Notes under the pieces: model-generated
Seen by the model: the letters and a program-made list of their open reading frames with translations, nothing else
Told to the model about the DNA's origin: nothing
Databases searched by the model: none
Position numbers and translations under genes: made by a program
Assembly (NCBI RefSeq): GCF_003944755.1
Contig: NZ_RWGU01000039.1
Coordinates: forward strand, 1 to 64,000
Direction of reading: 5' to 3'
From: Rhodovulum robiginosum
GTDB lineage: Bacteria > Pseudomonadota > Alphaproteobacteria > Rhodobacterales > Rhodobacteraceae
DNA length: 64,000 nt
Part shown: in pieces, positions 50,106 to 60,525 of the stretch
Layout: every line of letters begins with the position of its first letter
Position numbering within the stretch: the stretch's first letter is position 1

Positions 50106-51755
50106 CTATCCCGCCAAGAGCTTCCGCGCCGCGGCGCGGGCCTCGTCGGTGACGGTGTCGCCGGCCAGCATCCGGGCGATCTCGTCCACGCGGTCGGCCG
50201 GGGCAAGCGCCGCGACCGTCGAGGTCGTCACCTCGCCCTCGACCTGTTTTTCGACCCGCCAGTGATGGGCGCCCAGCGCGGCGACCTGGGGCGAGTGGGT
50301 CACCACCAGCACCTGCCCGTCCTCTGCCAGTGCGGCGAGGCGGCGGCCCACGGCGTCGGCGGTGGCCCCGCCCACCCCTCGGTCGATCTCGTCGAAGATC
50401 AGCGTCTGCGCGGGGTTCGACGCGGTCAGGCAGACCTTGAGCGCCAGCAGAAACCGCGACAGCTCGCCCCCCGAGGCGATCTTGTTCAGCGGCCCCGCGG
50501 GCGCGCCCGGGTTGGTGGCCACGGTAAAGGCCACGGCATCGGCCCCGTCGGGCCCGCGCTCGCCCCCCGAAACGGCGGTCTCGAACACCGCGCGCTCCAT
50601 CTTGAGCGGCGCCAGCTCGGCCGTCATCGCGGCATCGAGCGCCCTTGCGGCGGCATGGCGGCGGGTCGAGAGCACCTCTGCCGTGGCGGCGTAATGCGTC
50701 TCGGCGGCCTCCAGCGCGGCGCGCAGGTCGGCGAGGTTGCCCTCGCCCGCGTCGAGCGCGGCCAGACGGGCGCGCAGATCCTCGGCAAAGCCGCCGAGGT
50801 CGTCGGGCAGCACGCCATGCTTGCGCGCCAGCGCCCGGATCGCAAAGAGCCGTTCCTCGGCCGCCTCCAGCGCGGCGGGGTCGACGTCGAGCGCGGCCAG
50901 CCCCGTCTCGACCGCGTGCACCGCCTCGCCCAGCTCGATCATCGCCCGGCCAAGCGCGTCGATCGCCGGGTCGAGCCCGCCCTCAGCGCCCTCGGCGGCG
51001 TCTTCGAGCCAGCGCAGGGCATCGGTCATGCGGCCTTCGGCGCCCTCGCCGGAAAGCGCCGCCAGCGCGCGGGCCACATCCTCGCGGATACGCTCGGCGC
51101 CTTGCATCCGGCGGCGCGCGGCGTCGAGTTCGGCCTCTTCGCCCGGCCGGGGGTCGAGCGCGTCGAGCTCGCTCACCGCGTGGCGCAGGAAATCTTCCTC
51201 GGCGCGCATCTCCTCCAACCGGGTCTCGGCCGCTGCCAGCGCCTTTTCGGCGGCGGCGCGGGCGCGCCAGGCGGCACGCGTCTCCGACAGCGCGACCTCG
51301 TTGGCGGCATAGGCATCGAGCAACTGGCGGTGGCCGCGCGGGTTCAGGAGGCCGCGATCATCCTGCTGGCCGTGCAACTCGACCAGCGTGTCCGACAGCG
51401 CGCGCAGCACCTCGCCCGAGGCGCGGCGGTCGTTGACCCAGGCGGTCTTGCGCCCCTCGGCAGTATTCACCCGGCGCAGGATCAGCTCGTCGCCCGAGGG
51501 CAGCCCGGCCTCGTCCAGCACGGCGCGGGCGGCGTGGCCGGGGGGCAGCTCGAACACCGCCACCACCTCACCCTGGGGCGCGCCGGCACGCACCAGTTCG
51601 GCCCGGCCGCGCCAGCCCAGCACAAAGCCCAGCGCGTCGAGCAAGATCGACTTGCCGGCGCCGGTCTCGCCGGTCAGCACGTTCAGACCGGGTTGGAACG
51701 CAAGTTCCAGCCGGTCGATGATCAGCATGTCCCGGATGTCGAGACTGCGCAGCAT
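50106..51755 (-). CDS. recN: DNA repair protein RecN
   Basis: An SMC-like ATPase that acts on double-strand breaks with RecA. The 549-residue protein has Walker A GETGAGKSILLDALGF near residue 30, long coiled coils (about 160-220 and 300-370) and, near the C-terminus, the ABC signature region NKIASGGELSRFLLALKVCL and Walker B LIFDEIDRGVGG. It follows bamD by 21 bp. No SOS box is present in that gap, so damage induction, if any, would have to come from further upstream. Confidence 0.96.
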   Translation of the reverse strand: MLRSLDIRDMLIIDRLELAFQPGLNVLTGETGAGKSILLDALGFVLGWRGRAELVRAGAPQGEVVAVFELPPGHAARAVLDEAGLPSGDELILRRVNTAEGRKTAWVNDRRASGEVLRALSDTLVELHGQQDDRGLLNPRGHRQLLDAYAANEVALSETRAAWRARAAAEKALAAAETRLEEMRAEEDFLRHAVSELDALDPRPGEEAELDAARRRMQGAERIREDVARALAALSGEGAEGRMTDALRWLEDAAEGAEGGLDPAIDALGRAMIELGEAVHAVETGLAALDVDPAALEAAEERLFAIRALARKHGVLPDDLGGFAEDLRARLAALDAGEGNLADLRAALEAAETHYAATAEVLSTRRHAAARALDAAMTAELAPLKMERAVFETAVSGGERGPDGADAVAFTVATNPGAPAGPLNKIASGGELSRFLLALKVCLTASNPAQTLIFDEIDRGVGGATADAVGRRLAALAEDGQVLVVTHSPQVAALGAHHWRVEKQVEGEVTTSTVAALAPADRVDEIARMLAGDTVTDEARAAARKLLAG

Positions 51756-51776
51756 CGGCGATGTCCCCCGGTCAGA

Positions 51777-52616
51777 TCAGAGCCACTGGCCCTTGATCAT
51801 CTGGCGATAGACGGTTCTCAGCCAACTCGTGCCGCGGGCCTCGGGCGCCAGCCCCCGCCCCTTCAGCAGGTCGAATGCATCCGCGTACCACTCGGTCGAC
51901 TGGAAATTATGGCCGAGGATCGCGCCGGCGGTCTGCGCTTCGTCGTCGAGCCCGAGCGAGAGATAGGCCTCGACCAGCCGAAAGAGCGCCTCGGCGGTAT
52001 GGGTGGTGGTCTGGAAATCCTCGACCACCACGCGGAACCGATTGATCGCCGCGCTGAAATGGCCGCGCTTGTGGTAGTAGCGGCCGATTTCCATCTCCTT
52101 CGCCGCCAGGTGGTCGAAGGCGAGGTCGAATTTCAGGATCGCCGACTTGGCGTATTCGCTGTCGGGATAACGCTCGATCACGGTCCGGAGCGCCTGCAGC
52201 GCCTGAAAGGTCAGGCCCTGGTCGCGGCCGACCAGGTCGATCTGGTCGTAATAGCTGAGCGCCAGCAGGTATTGCGCGTAGGCCGCGTCTTCGTCGGCCG
52301 GGAAAAAATCGATATAGCGTTGGGCAGTGGCGCGGGAATTCTCGTAATCGCGATCCCGGTGATAGGCAAACGCCTGCATGATCAGTGCACGCTTCGCCCA
52401 GTCGGAATAGGGGTAAAGCCGCTCGACCTCGCCGAAGAGGCGCGCGGCCTCTTCGGGGTCGCGGTTTTCCTCGAGCTCGTATTCCGCCTGGGTGTAGATC
52501 GACTGCGCCGACCGGCTTTCGAGCGGCACCTCACGATTGCCACCGCCGCAGCCGGCCACGAGGATCAGCGCCGACAAAGCCCCGACAAGCACCCTGCGCG
52601 CGCTGCATTCCGCCAT
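51777..52616 (-). CDS. bamD: Outer membrane assembly lipoprotein BamD
   Basis: BamD binds BamA and is required for insertion of beta-barrel proteins into the outer membrane. The 279-residue precursor has a lipoprotein signal ending LVAGC (Cys23). Tetratricopeptide-like repeats follow, visible as RSAQSIYTQAEYELEENRDP, FGEVERLYPYSDWAKRALIM, ADEDAAYAQYLLALSYYDQI and RYPDSEYAKSA. ATG 52616 places the signal correctly; a longer frame from 52685 would spoil it. It lies between lpxC and recN, the usual alphaproteobacterial order. Confidence 0.96.
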   Translation of the reverse strand: MAECSARRVLVGALSALILVAGCGGGNREVPLESRSAQSIYTQAEYELEENRDPEEAARLFGEVERLYPYSDWAKRALIMQAFAYHRDRDYENSRATAQRYIDFFPADEDAAYAQYLLALSYYDQIDLVGRDQGLTFQALQALRTVIERYPDSEYAKSAILKFDLAFDHLAAKEMEIGRYYHKRGHFSAAINRFRVVVEDFQTTTHTAEALFRLVEAYLSLGLDDEAQTAGAILGHNFQSTEWYADAFDLLKGRGLAPEARGTSWLRTVYRQMIKGQWL

Positions 52617-52730
52617 GAACAGACCTACCTCATCGCTTTGCCCCCGGCCGGGCTCGGTCGCGCCGGGCTGTCCGTCCTCTAGCACAGAAAAATCCGCTGC
52701 AAAACGCCTTTGGCGGTGAATTCGGCGTGC

Positions 52731-53651
52731 TCAGGCGGCGGCCGGCAGGTCGGAGCGTGCAACGCCGATGCCGGGCAGGCGCGCGGCCATCTCGGCGTCG
52801 CAAACTTCCATCCGGTAGGCCTCGGGCCGGGCGAAGAGCGCACGCAGCAGCCGGTTGGTCAGCGCGTGGCCCGCACGGTGGCCTTCGTAGCGGCCCAGAA
52901 CCGGCGCGCCGGAAAGCGCCAGGTCGCCCAGAGCATCCAGCATCTTGTGGCGCACCGGCTCGTCCTTGTGGCGCAGGCCGCCGGGGTTGACCACCTTGTC
53001 GCCCTCGAAGACCACGGCATTGGCCAGGCTGCCGCCACGGGCAAGCCCACCGGCGCGCATCGCGTCGACATCGCGCTGGCGGCAGAAAGTACGGCTGTCG
53101 CACAGCTCGCGGACGAAGGCGCCGTTCGCCATGTTCAGCCATTTTTCCTGCTGGCCGATCGCGGAGTCGTCGAACTTTATGTGGAAATCGATTTCCAGCG
53201 TGTCGGCGGGCGACAGGCGCGCCCAAGCGGCCCCCTGGCGCACCTCGACAGGGCTCAGGATACGCAATGCGCGGGCCGGAGCGCCCAGCCGCTGCAGCCC
53301 GCGGGCGAGGAAGGCCGCGACGAAGGGCGCGGCACTGCCGTCCATGATCGGGATTTCGGGGCCGTCGACCTCGACCAGCGCGTTGTGGATACCGCACCCG
53401 GCGAGCGCGGCCATCAGGTGCTCGACCGTCGAGACCTCGGCACCGTCGCCATTGGCCAGAAGGGTGCAAAGCTGCGAGGGCAAAACCGCGTCCCAGCGGG
53501 CCGGGATCAGGTTGTCGCGATCGGTGATGTCGGTGCGGCGAAACCAGATGCCGTACTCGGCCGACGCAGGGTGCACGACCATGCGCACGGGCCGGCCCGA
53601 ATGCAGGCCGATCCCGGTAAACCCGACCGAAGACTTCAACGTCGTTTGCAC
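52731..53651 (-). CDS. lpxC: UDP-3-O-acyl-N-acetylglucosamine deacetylase
   Basis: Catalyses the committed step of lipid A synthesis as a zinc hydrolase. The 306-residue protein starts MQTTLKSSVGFTGIGLHSG, with the usual N-terminal domain. Zinc ligands are His in STVEHLMAALAGCGI (about residue 80) and the His/Asp pair in EPVRHKMLDALGDLAL (about 240). The catalytic Glu lies in EIPIMDGSAAPFV, and GRYEGHRAGHALTNRLL supplies the late His. It lies downstream of ftsZ beyond a terminator, so it probably has its own promoter in the 226-bp gap. Confidence 0.97.
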   Translation of the reverse strand: MQTTLKSSVGFTGIGLHSGRPVRMVVHPASAEYGIWFRRTDITDRDNLIPARWDAVLPSQLCTLLANGDGAEVSTVEHLMAALAGCGIHNALVEVDGPEIPIMDGSAAPFVAAFLARGLQRLGAPARALRILSPVEVRQGAAWARLSPADTLEIDFHIKFDDSAIGQQEKWLNMANGAFVRELCDSRTFCRQRDVDAMRAGGLARGGSLANAVVFEGDKVVNPGGLRHKDEPVRHKMLDALGDLALSGAPVLGRYEGHRAGHALTNRLLRALFARPEAYRMEVCDAEMAARLPGIGVARSDLPAAA

Positions 53652-53829
53652 AAGATCACCCGTTCGCTACTGCCGGACACAGCCCGTCATCCGGTGATTG
53701 TGAAATAATTCCGCGGCCCGGCGGTCTCAACTCAATCTTTGTAACGGCCTGAAACAAAGGCTGGCGCGCGATGGGCGGAAACCCGCCGCTGCGATGCAGC
53801 GCGAGAAATCCAATTGATTTAAAACGCAA

Positions 53830-53853
53830 AAAGGGCCGGCGTACCGGCCCTTT
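53830..53853 (-). terminator. Intrinsic terminator of ftsZ
   Basis: A perfect 10-bp stem (AAAGGGCCGG with CCGGCCCTTT) and four-base loop lie 25 bp after the ftsZ stop. On the minus strand it is followed by TTGCGTTTTAAA. It separates the fts genes from lpxC. Confidence 0.8.
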
Positions 53854-53877
53854 CAGCGTGAGTGATGGTTCAGGTTG

Positions 53878-55434
53878 TCAATTCGCCTGGCGGCGCAGGA
53901 ACGCCGGGATCTCGATCCTGTCCTTGTCCGGGTCGGTTTCGGGATCCTCATCAAGGCCATGCAGGGGCGGCTGCTCGCGCAGCGGCTGGGCACCGCGTTC
54001 GCCGTATTCCGCCCCGTGGCCGGACATGCGGTTGATCAGCGACCCGATGCCGAACCGCGCCTTGTCGCCGCCGGGATGGTGACCGGCGGGCGCGCTCGCC
54101 GGTGCCTGCTGGTGCCGTTTCGGCACGTTGTTCACCGCGCGTTGCAGCCGGGCCAGTGCCTCGGGCGAGGGCGTTCCAGGGGACGGGGGACGCGGCGCGA
54201 TGAATTCCTGCTCGGTGAGTTCGGCCTCGGGCTGGGCCCGGTTCGGCTCGGGCTGGTAGGCGGGTTCGGGCAGCGTGTCGGATTCGGCCACCTCGGGCTC
54301 GCGCATCTCGTAGGACTGGACTTCGAGATCGGGGAAGAAGCTGGGCTCTTCGGATGCCTCATCGACCGGCTCGACGGGCTCTTCGGCCACATGTTGGGCC
54401 GCGGCAGCGGCCGGTTGCAGCGGCTCGGCCATGCGGCGGCGCGGCACCGGCGTTTCCAAGACAGCCTCGCTGGCGTCGATGCCGGTGGCGACCACCGACA
54501 CGCGCATCGTGCCCTCCATCGCCGAATCGAGCGTGGAGCCGACGATGATGTTGGCGTCCGGGTCGACCTCGTCGCGGATGCGGTTGGCGGCCTCGTCGAG
54601 TTCGAACAGCGTCAGGTCGTGCCCGCCGGTGATGTTGATCAGCACGCCGCGCGCGCCGCGCAGGCTGATCTCGTCGAGCAGCGGGTTGGCGATGGCCTTT
54701 TCGGCGGCCTGGATCGCGCGGCTCTCGCCCTCGCCCTCGCCGGTGCCCATCATGGCCTTGCCCATCTCGTCCATCACCGCGCGCACGTCGGCGAAATCGA
54801 GGTTGATCAGGCCCGGGCGCACCATCAGGTCGGTCACGCCCTTCACACCCTGGTAGAGCACGTCGTCCGCCATCGAGAACGCCTCGGTAAAGGTCGTCTT
54901 CTCGTTGGCCAGCCGGAACAGGTTCTGGTTGGGAATGATGATCAGCGTGTCGACCACCTTTTGCAGCGCCTCGACGCCGGCCTCGGCCTGGCGCATCCGC
55001 TTGGCGCCCTCGAACTGGAACGGCTTGGTCACCACGCCCACGGTCAGCACGCCCAGCTCGCGTGCGGCCTGGGCGATGATCGGCGCGGCGCCGGTGCCGG
55101 TGCCGCCGCCCATGCCCGCGGTGATGAAGCACATGTGCGCCCCGGCCAGGTGATCGACGATTTCCTCGATGGTCTCTTCGGCGGCGGCCGCGCCCACCTG
55201 GGGCCGCGCCCCGGCACCGAGACCTTCTGTCACCTTGACACCCATCTGGATCTTGGCAGGCGCCTGGGCCTGCTGCAGCGCCTGGGCGTCGGTATTGGCG
55301 ACGACGAATTCCACCCCGTCGAGCTGTTTCTCGATCATGTTGTTGACGGCGTTGCCGCCGGCGCCGCCGACGCCGAACACGGTAATGCGTGGCTTCAGCT
55401 CGTTATGTTCGGGCAACTGGAGGGTCAATGTCAT
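53878..55434 (-). CDS. ftsZ: Cell division protein FtsZ
   Basis: The tubulin-like GTPase that forms the division ring. The 518-residue protein starts at ATG 55434 ([20 protein letters not shown]). It has the GTP-binding GGGTGTG signature (residues 109-115), the synergy-loop region [20 protein letters not shown] (about 210) and, after a ~170-residue acidic, Pro-rich linker, the conserved tail [13 protein letters not shown] that binds FtsA. A linker this long is normal in alphaproteobacteria. A 176-bp gap to ftsA gives room for its own promoter. Confidence 0.98.
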   Translation of the reverse strand: MTLTLQLPEHNELKPRITVFGVGGAGGNAVNNMIEKQLDGVEFVVANTDAQALQQAQAPAKIQMGVKVTEGLGAGARPQVGAAAAEETIEEIVDHLAGAHMCFITAGMGGGTGTGAAPIIAQAARELGVLTVGVVTKPFQFEGAKRMRQAEAGVEALQKVVDTLIIIPNQNLFRLANEKTTFTEAFSMADDVLYQGVKGVTDLMVRPGLINLDFADVRAVMDEMGKAMMGTGEGEGESRAIQAAEKAIANPLLDEISLRGARGVLINITGGHDLTLFELDEAANRIRDEVDPDANIIVGSTLDSAMEGTMRVSVVATGIDASEAVLETPVPRRRMAEPLQPAAAAAQHVAEEPVEPVDEASEEPSFFPDLEVQSYEMREPEVAESDTLPEPAYQPEPNRAQPEAELTEQEFIAPRPPSPGTPSPEALARLQRAVNNVPKRHQQAPASAPAGHHPGGDKARFGIGSLINRMSGHGAEYGERGAQPLREQPPLHGLDEDPETDPDKDRIEIPAFLRRQAN

Positions 55435-55610
55435 CTGTCTGTCCGCCTGCTTTTTGTTTCCGGGAAAAGCGCCGGTTTTCCGCATGATTTCCGGGAAGTG
55501 TATCGTTTGACCCCGTGTAGGTCACGCAAAAAACACCTGAAAACCACAAAATCTGGTTTACGATTTCAAGGGTTTCAGCGGTATCTTGCCGGTACATCAG
55601 CATCTTGCGG

Positions 55611-56945
55611 TTACCAGTTCTCTTTAAACCATTTTACCGCGCGGCGCAGCGATCGCGCGGGGTAGCGTTCGGCCGAAATATCGAAATCCCACCACTCGTC
55701 CTGCGGGTGCGCGGCAAAAAGGCACAACCCGACCGCGCCTGAAAAGGCCGGACCAGTGGCCGATTGCGGCAGCCCCTGCACCCTGAGCGGGCGGCCCAAC
55801 CGCACCTGCTGGCCCAGGATGCGGCTGGCCAGCGAATCAAGCCCCGGAATCTGGCTGCCGCCGCCGGTCAGCACGATCTGCTGGCTGGGCAAATGCTCGA
55901 ATCCGGCCGCATCCAGCCGCGCGCGCACGTCCTCGAGGATCTCCTCCACCCGCGGCCGCATGATGCCGATCACCTCGGCGCGGCTGACGGTGCGCCGGTC
56001 ATGCTCGTAATCGCCGGTCTCGCCGCCGATCTCGATCATCTCGCGGTCGTCCATGCCGGTGGCCACGAGCCCGCCGTTGAAGGTCTTGATCCGCTCGGCG
56101 GTGGCCATCGGGATCTGCAGGCACTTCGAGATGTCCGAGGTGACGTGATCGCCGCCCAGCCGCACGTTGTCGGCGTAGATCATGTGCTTCTTGATAAAGA
56201 TCGAAAGGCCGGTCGCGCCGCCGCCCATGTCGATGCAGGCCGAGCCCAGCTCCTGCTCGTCTTCCACCAGGCTGGAGATGCCGGCGACATAGGCCGAGCT
56301 TGCCACGCCGGCGAGTTCCAGATCGCAGCGCTTGATGCAATAGATCAGGTTCTGGATCGCCCGGTTCTCGACGGTCAGCAGGTGCATGTCGACCGACAGG
56401 CGGTTGCCGATCTGGCCCCGCGGGTCGATCAGCCCCGAACGATGGTCGAGCGCGAAATTGACCGGCTGGGCATGCAGCACTTCGCGCCCCTCGCCGAAAT
56501 CGGGCAGGTCGCAGGCGGCGAGCGCGCGCGCCACGTCGCCCTCCGTCACCGTGCTGTCGACGAGGTCCACCGCGCCGTCCAGCCCGTAAGAGCGCGGCCC
56601 GGCCCCCGCGAAACAGGCGATGACGTGGTCGACCCGGACCTTGGCCATCTTCTGCGCCGCCTGCACGGCGGTGCGGATTGCGCGCTCGGTCTCCTGCATC
56701 GCGTCGATCTCGCCGAAGCGCACGCCGCGCGAACGCGTGGTCGCCGCGCCGATCACGCGAAAGCTGGACTGGCCCGCCAGCGCCCCGATGCCCTCGGTTT
56801 CGCGCAGCCGGTCCGGCCCGTCGAAGCGCAGCACGAGACAGGCGATCTTTGCGCTGCCCACGTCGAGAATTGCCACCACCCCGCGGTCCATCGCCTGCTT
56901 TCGCATACGCCGCATGGCCCGTTGCAACTGGTAAAGATCGGTCAT
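55611..56945 (-). CDS. ftsA: Cell division protein FtsA
   Basis: The actin-like protein that ties FtsZ to the membrane. The 444-residue protein has the phosphate-1 region VAILDVGSAKIACLVLRFDG, the 1C subdomain around VIACFAGAGPRSYG, phosphate-2 SACIDMGGGATGLSIF and the adenosine motif IVLTGGGSQIPGLDSLASRI. The C-terminal RYPARSLRRAVKWFKENW is the amphipathic membrane-targeting helix. Its start overlaps the ftsQ stop by four bases. Confidence 0.97.
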   Translation of the reverse strand: MTDLYQLQRAMRRMRKQAMDRGVVAILDVGSAKIACLVLRFDGPDRLRETEGIGALAGQSSFRVIGAATTRSRGVRFGEIDAMQETERAIRTAVQAAQKMAKVRVDHVIACFAGAGPRSYGLDGAVDLVDSTVTEGDVARALAACDLPDFGEGREVLHAQPVNFALDHRSGLIDPRGQIGNRLSVDMHLLTVENRAIQNLIYCIKRCDLELAGVASSAYVAGISSLVEDEQELGSACIDMGGGATGLSIFIKKHMIYADNVRLGGDHVTSDISKCLQIPMATAERIKTFNGGLVATGMDDREMIEIGGETGDYEHDRRTVSRAEVIGIMRPRVEEILEDVRARLDAAGFEHLPSQQIVLTGGGSQIPGLDSLASRILGQQVRLGRPLRVQGLPQSATGPAFSGAVGLCLFAAHPQDEWWDFDISAERYPARSLRRAVKWFKENW

Positions 56946-57844
56946 CCGTCCCCCGCTTCTGCCTCTGCCGTCGTGATCCGCCGGAATTCCTCGATCGCAC
57001 CGGGCGCCAGCCGCAAGGTCGGCCGGCCCGCCTGGCGCATGTCCACCGTCACCAGATCGCGCGCCAGCATCTCCTCGGCCTGGTTCAGCGCGATCACCCG
57101 CTCCAGCGCCGCCGGCGCGCCGGTTTCGGGCAACAGGATGCGCTGCCCGCGGTCGAGCACCACGTCCCAGCGCCGTTCGCCCACCCGCACGAGCCCGCGA
57201 AACCGGTCGGCGATGGGCGCGGCCAGGTCGATCAGGTGCAGCGCCTCGGGCATCGCGCCGTCGGCCCCGGTGCCGGCGACCAGCGGCAAATCGGGGCGCG
57301 CGCCGCGCGCGGCCAGCGGCGCCACCCGGTGGCCCTGCGCGTCGAGCAGCTCCAACCCGTTGTCGCTGCGCCAGACCACCGCCGGCACCCGCTCCTGCAC
57401 GCTGACCTGAAGGATTCCGCCGGGCCGGATGCGCAGTTCGGCCCGCGCCACGGCGTCGAGCCCGGCAACGGTCTGGCGCATCGCCTCAAGATCGAGATCG
57501 AACGACGAGACCGGGAAATCGATCGGCAAGATCTCGCGGATATCCTCGTCGACCTCGCGCGAGGCGCCGTCGATGGCCATCAGCCCGACCATGAATTCCG
57601 GCCGCTCGGTGAAGGACTGGCGCAGGTCGTGGCCCAGCGCCGCCAGCGCCTCGCGCCGCCCGGCATCGGCAAAGAACGCGGCAACGGCCGCGGCAACCAG
57701 AACCACGGGCAGGCCGATCCGCAGGAAGCGGCGGAAAAGCGGTGTCAGCCACAGCCGCTCGGCCCGGTAGGCCAGCCGCGAAGGCGCGGGGTCGCGGAGC
57801 GGCGGCGGCTCGACCCGGCTGCGGCGGCGTATCAGCGGTCGCAT
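56942..57844 (-). CDS. ftsQ: Cell division protein FtsQ
   Basis: A bitopic divisome scaffold that recruits FtsL/FtsB and FtsW/FtsI. The 300-residue protein starts at ATG 57844, 13 bases inside the ddl gene. It has a basic cytoplasmic tail ([18 protein letters not shown]), one helix ([20 protein letters not shown]), a POTRA domain (about residues 75-150, [20 protein letters not shown]) and the beta domain with [20 protein letters not shown]. The nested start makes it translationally coupled to ddl. Confidence 0.95.
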   Translation of the reverse strand: MRPLIRRRSRVEPPPLRDPAPSRLAYRAERLWLTPLFRRFLRIGLPVVLVAAAVAAFFADAGRREALAALGHDLRQSFTERPEFMVGLMAIDGASREVDEDIREILPIDFPVSSFDLDLEAMRQTVAGLDAVARAELRIRPGGILQVSVQERVPAVVWRSDNGLELLDAQGHRVAPLAARGARPDLPLVAGTGADGAMPEALHLIDLAAPIADRFRGLVRVGERRWDVVLDRGQRILLPETGAPAALERVIALNQAEEMLARDLVTVDMRQAGRPTLRLAPGAIEEFRRITTAEAEAGDG

Positions 57845-58746
57845 GAGGCATCCTCCACGATCCAGCGGCAGAGCGCGCCAAAGGACATGCCGCACTGGGC
57901 CGCCTGTTCGGGGCTGAGCGAGGTTGGGGTCATGCCGGGCTGGGTGTTGGTCTCCAAAAGCACCAGCCCGTCGAGGCCGCGCGCCTCGTCCCAGCGGAAA
58001 TCGGTGCGGCTGAGGCCCCGGCAGCCGAGCGCGACATGCGCGCGCAGCGCGTATTCCATGCAGGCATCGAACAGCGCGGCCGGCACCTCGGCGGGCACCA
58101 CGTGGCGCGACCCGCCGGGCAGGTACTTGGCGTCGTAGTCGTACCAGCCCTCGGTCAGGATGTCGGTAACGGTCAGCGCCCGCGTGCCCATCACAGTTAC
58201 GGTCAGCTCGCGGCCGGGGGCGAAGGCCTCGACCATCACGGTCTCGGGCATGTCGGGGTCCAGCCGCGGCGGGCTGTTGGCGGCCTCGTGCACGATGTGG
58301 ATGCCGACCGAAGAGCCTTCGTTGTTGGGCTTGACCACGTAGGGCGGCGCGATCACGTGGCGCGCCTGCACCTCGTCCCTGCAGGCCAGCCGGCTTTCCA
58401 CCACGGGCAGGCCGGCGGCACGGTAAGCCTCTTTGCTGCGGGTCTTGTCCATCGCCAGCGCCGAGGCCAGCACGCCCGAATGGGTGTAGGGCAGACGCAG
58501 CCATTCCAGCAGGCCCTGGACGCAGCCATCCTCGCCCCAGCGGCCATGAAGTGCATTGAACACGACGTCGGGGGCGTGGCGGGCCAGGTGCTCGGGCAGG
58601 TCCTGCCCGGCGTCCAGCTCTACCACGTCAAATCCTTCGCCCCGCAGCGCGGCGGCGCATTCACGCCCCGAAACGAGCGACACCTCGCGCTCGACCGAGG
58701 GTCCGCCCATCAATACCGCTACCTTGGGGGATGCCCTGCTCGACAT
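57832..58746 (-). CDS. ddlB: D-alanine--D-alanine ligase
   Basis: Makes the D-Ala-D-Ala dipeptide for peptidoglycan. The 304-residue ATP-grasp enzyme has [20 protein letters not shown] at the N-terminus, [20 protein letters not shown] (about residue 70), [18 protein letters not shown] (about 145) and the catalytic [19 protein letters not shown] near the end. ATG 58746 is used; a TTG at 58755 would add three residues. It lies 30 bp downstream of murB in the usual order. Confidence 0.96.
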   Translation of the reverse strand: MSSRASPKVAVLMGGPSVEREVSLVSGRECAAALRGEGFDVVELDAGQDLPEHLARHAPDVVFNALHGRWGEDGCVQGLLEWLRLPYTHSGVLASALAMDKTRSKEAYRAAGLPVVESRLACRDEVQARHVIAPPYVVKPNNEGSSVGIHIVHEAANSPPRLDPDMPETVMVEAFAPGRELTVTVMGTRALTVTDILTEGWYDYDAKYLPGGSRHVVPAEVPAALFDACMEYALRAHVALGCRGLSRTDFRWDEARGLDGLVLLETNTQPGMTPTSLSPEQAAQCGMSFGALCRWIVEDASCDR

Positions 58747-58776
58747 GCCCGCCAAATCCGCCTCGAAATTCGGGCC

Positions 58777-59727
58777 TTATTGCCGGCCCTTTGTCTTTTG
58801 ATTATCCGGGGCCGGTTTGCCGACCCGCATGATTTCCCACTCTAGCTGGATTCCGCTGTCTTGGAAAACCCTTTTTCGGACCTCCTCGCCCAGCTCTTCG
58901 AGGTCGGCGGCGCTGGCGCCGCCGGCGTTGATGAGGAAGTTGGAATGCTTTTCCGACATCTGCGCGCCGCCCCGCCGGGCGCCGCGCATCCCCGCGTCGT
59001 CGATCAGTTTCCAGGCTTTCAGCTCGTGGCTGTCGTCGTCCCGGCCGGTCGAGCTGAACCCGGCAGGGTTGCGGAAGGTCGAGCCGGCGCTGCGCTCTTT
59101 CGTGGGCTGGGTCGCGTCGCGGCGGGCAAGCTGGCCGTCCATGCGCGCCGCCAGCGCGGCGGGGTCGCCTTGTGGGCCCCGCAGCGTGGCCGCGGTGACG
59201 ACCCATCCCTGCGGCAGGTCGGTCTGGCGGTATCGGAACCGCAGGTCGTCGGCGCCCAGCCGCACCACCTCGCCCGTCCGCGTCACCGCCTCGGCCGAGA
59301 CGAAGACATCGGCAAGGTAGCGCCCGTAACAGCCCGCGTTCATCCGCACGGCCCCGCCGATCGCGCCGGGTATCGTGCGCAGAAAGGTCAGATCGATGCC
59401 CGCCGCCGCCGCCTTGACCGCCACATGGGCATCCAGCGCCGCGGCGCCGGCGCGCAGGTTGGCGCCGTCGATCTCGATCCGGTTGAACCCGCGCCCGAGG
59501 CGGATCACCACGCCCGGCATCCCCCCGTCGCGCACGATCAGGTTAGAGCCCACGCCCATCGGAAAGACCGGCACCTCCGGGTCGAGCGCGGCGAGAAAGG
59601 CGGCAAGGTCCGCGGTATCGGCGGGCTGGAACAGCCAGTCCGCCGGTCCCCCAACCCGCAGCCAGGTCAGATCGGACAGCGCCTTGCCAGGGGTCAGCCG
59701 GCCGCGCACCTCGGGCATATCGCTCAT
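58777..59727 (-). CDS. murB: UDP-N-acetylenolpyruvoylglucosamine reductase
   Basis: Reduces the enolpyruvyl group to give UDP-MurNAc, with FAD and NADPH. The 316-residue type II enzyme has the FAD-site segments [30 protein letters not shown] and [19 protein letters not shown], the catalytic Ser in [13 protein letters not shown] (about residue 225) and the closing Glu in [13 protein letters not shown] 59727 gives the expected N-terminus and overlaps the stop of the small membrane-protein gene upstream (ATGA). Confidence 0.97.
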   Translation of the reverse strand: MSDMPEVRGRLTPGKALSDLTWLRVGGPADWLFQPADTADLAAFLAALDPEVPVFPMGVGSNLIVRDGGMPGVVIRLGRGFNRIEIDGANLRAGAAALDAHVAVKAAAAGIDLTFLRTIPGAIGGAVRMNAGCYGRYLADVFVSAEAVTRTGEVVRLGADDLRFRYRQTDLPQGWVVTAATLRGPQGDPAALAARMDGQLARRDATQPTKERSAGSTFRNPAGFSSTGRDDDSHELKAWKLIDDAGMRGARRGGAQMSEKHSNFLINAGGASAADLEELGEEVRKRVFQDSGIQLEWEIMRVGKPAPDNQKTKGRQ

Positions 59728-60011
59728 TCGCCGCCCCCGATCCGGGCGCCGAGGGCGTAAAGCAGCCCCGACAGCACCGCCGCGCCGATGAACGGCACCA
59801 GCACCGCAAGCGGGCGCACCGTGGCGTGGCCCTGTCCCGCGACCTCTGCCCGCAGCGCGGCATAGCTCAGCAGCACCGCCGTGCCGTAGGCGCCGAAAAG
59901 CGCGAGAAACCCGCGCAGCCCCCGGCGCAACCCATGCGACAGCGCCGCGTAGGCCACGACCGGGGCCAGCGCCCAGCCCGCGTAGACAAGAACGATCGTC
60001 AATCCACTCAT
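59724..60011 (-). CDS. Small membrane protein of the murC-murB interval
   Basis: A 95-residue protein with three predicted helices ([40 protein letters not shown] and [20 protein letters not shown]). Both ends overlap neighbours by four bases, murB downstream and a DUF2484 gene upstream, so it is made in coupling with them. I recognise it only as one of the small proteins that occur between murC and murB in Rhodobacterales. Function unknown. Confidence 0.75.
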   Translation of the reverse strand: MSGLTIVLVYAGWALAPVVAYAALSHGLRRGLRGFLALFGAYGTAVLLSYAALRAEVAGQGHATVRPLAVLVPFIGAAVLSGLLYALGARIGGGE

Positions 60012-60268
60012 CGCCGCCCACGTCTAGCGTGCCACAGCCGCGAGAGCCAGCGACCGAAATAAAGCGCGGGCCAGCGCAGCACCGACACCCCCGCGGCCAG
60101 CGCGACGATCCCCCAAACCGGCCCGTTCTCCCACGTCACATAGCCCAGCAGCGGGATGCCGACCGCGATCAGCCCGTAGGCCGCCGGCCAGTGGATGCGG
60201 CCCGGCAGCATCCCGATGGCGCTGGCGGTCACGGCCCACAGACAGGCAAGCGTGAGGGACAGGGTCAT
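60008..60268 (-). CDS. DUF2484 family membrane protein, copy 1
   Basis: An 86-residue protein beginning [12 protein letters not shown], the DUF2484 hallmark, with three predicted helices and a basic tail ([10 protein letters not shown]). The following gene on the strand overlaps by four bases. It is a tandem paralogue of the gene at 60265: the first 12 residues are identical, but the rest has diverged ([20 protein letters not shown] here). The family is restricted to Rhodobacterales-type dcw clusters and has no known function. Confidence 0.88.
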   Translation of the reverse strand: MTLSLTLACLWAVTASAIGMLPGRIHWPAAYGLIAVGIPLLGYVTWENGPVWGIVALAAGVSVLRWPALYFGRWLSRLWHARRGRR

Positions 60269-60525
60269 GGCGCGTCCTTGCGGCCGGAGAGGCGCGCCAA
60301 CCCACGGCGCGCGAGATAGGCAAGCGGCTTGCGAAACAGCGACAGAACGGCGGCCAGGATCAGCCCGGCCACGACCGCCCCATGCTGGTGCCCGACAAAT
60401 CCGACCAGCGCCGGGGCGCAGAGCAACAGCGCCAGCCCCGGCACGATCTGCCAGCGATAGGGCAAAAAGGCCACCGCCGTGGCGGCCAGCGCCCAGAGAC
60501 AGGCCAGTGTCAGCGAGAGGGTCAT
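60265..60525 (-). CDS. DUF2484 family membrane protein, copy 2
   Basis: An 86-residue paralogue of the preceding entry, with identical first 12 residues ([12 protein letters not shown]) and identical length. The body differs (AFLPYRWQIVPGLALLLCAP, then VVAGLILAAVLSLFRKPLAY). Its start overlaps the permease stop and its stop overlaps the start of copy 1, both by four bases. Having two copies in a row instead of one points to a local duplication. Confidence 0.85.
   Translation of the reverse strand: MTLSLTLACLWALAATAVAFLPYRWQIVPGLALLLCAPALVGFVGHQHGAVVAGLILAAVLSLFRKPLAYLARRGLARLSGRKDAP

Noticed and set aside
51756-51776. SOS box expected before recN.
   Set aside because: The 21-bp gap to bamD holds no GTTC-N7-GTTC or GAAC-N7-GAAC; recN appears co-transcribed with bamD.
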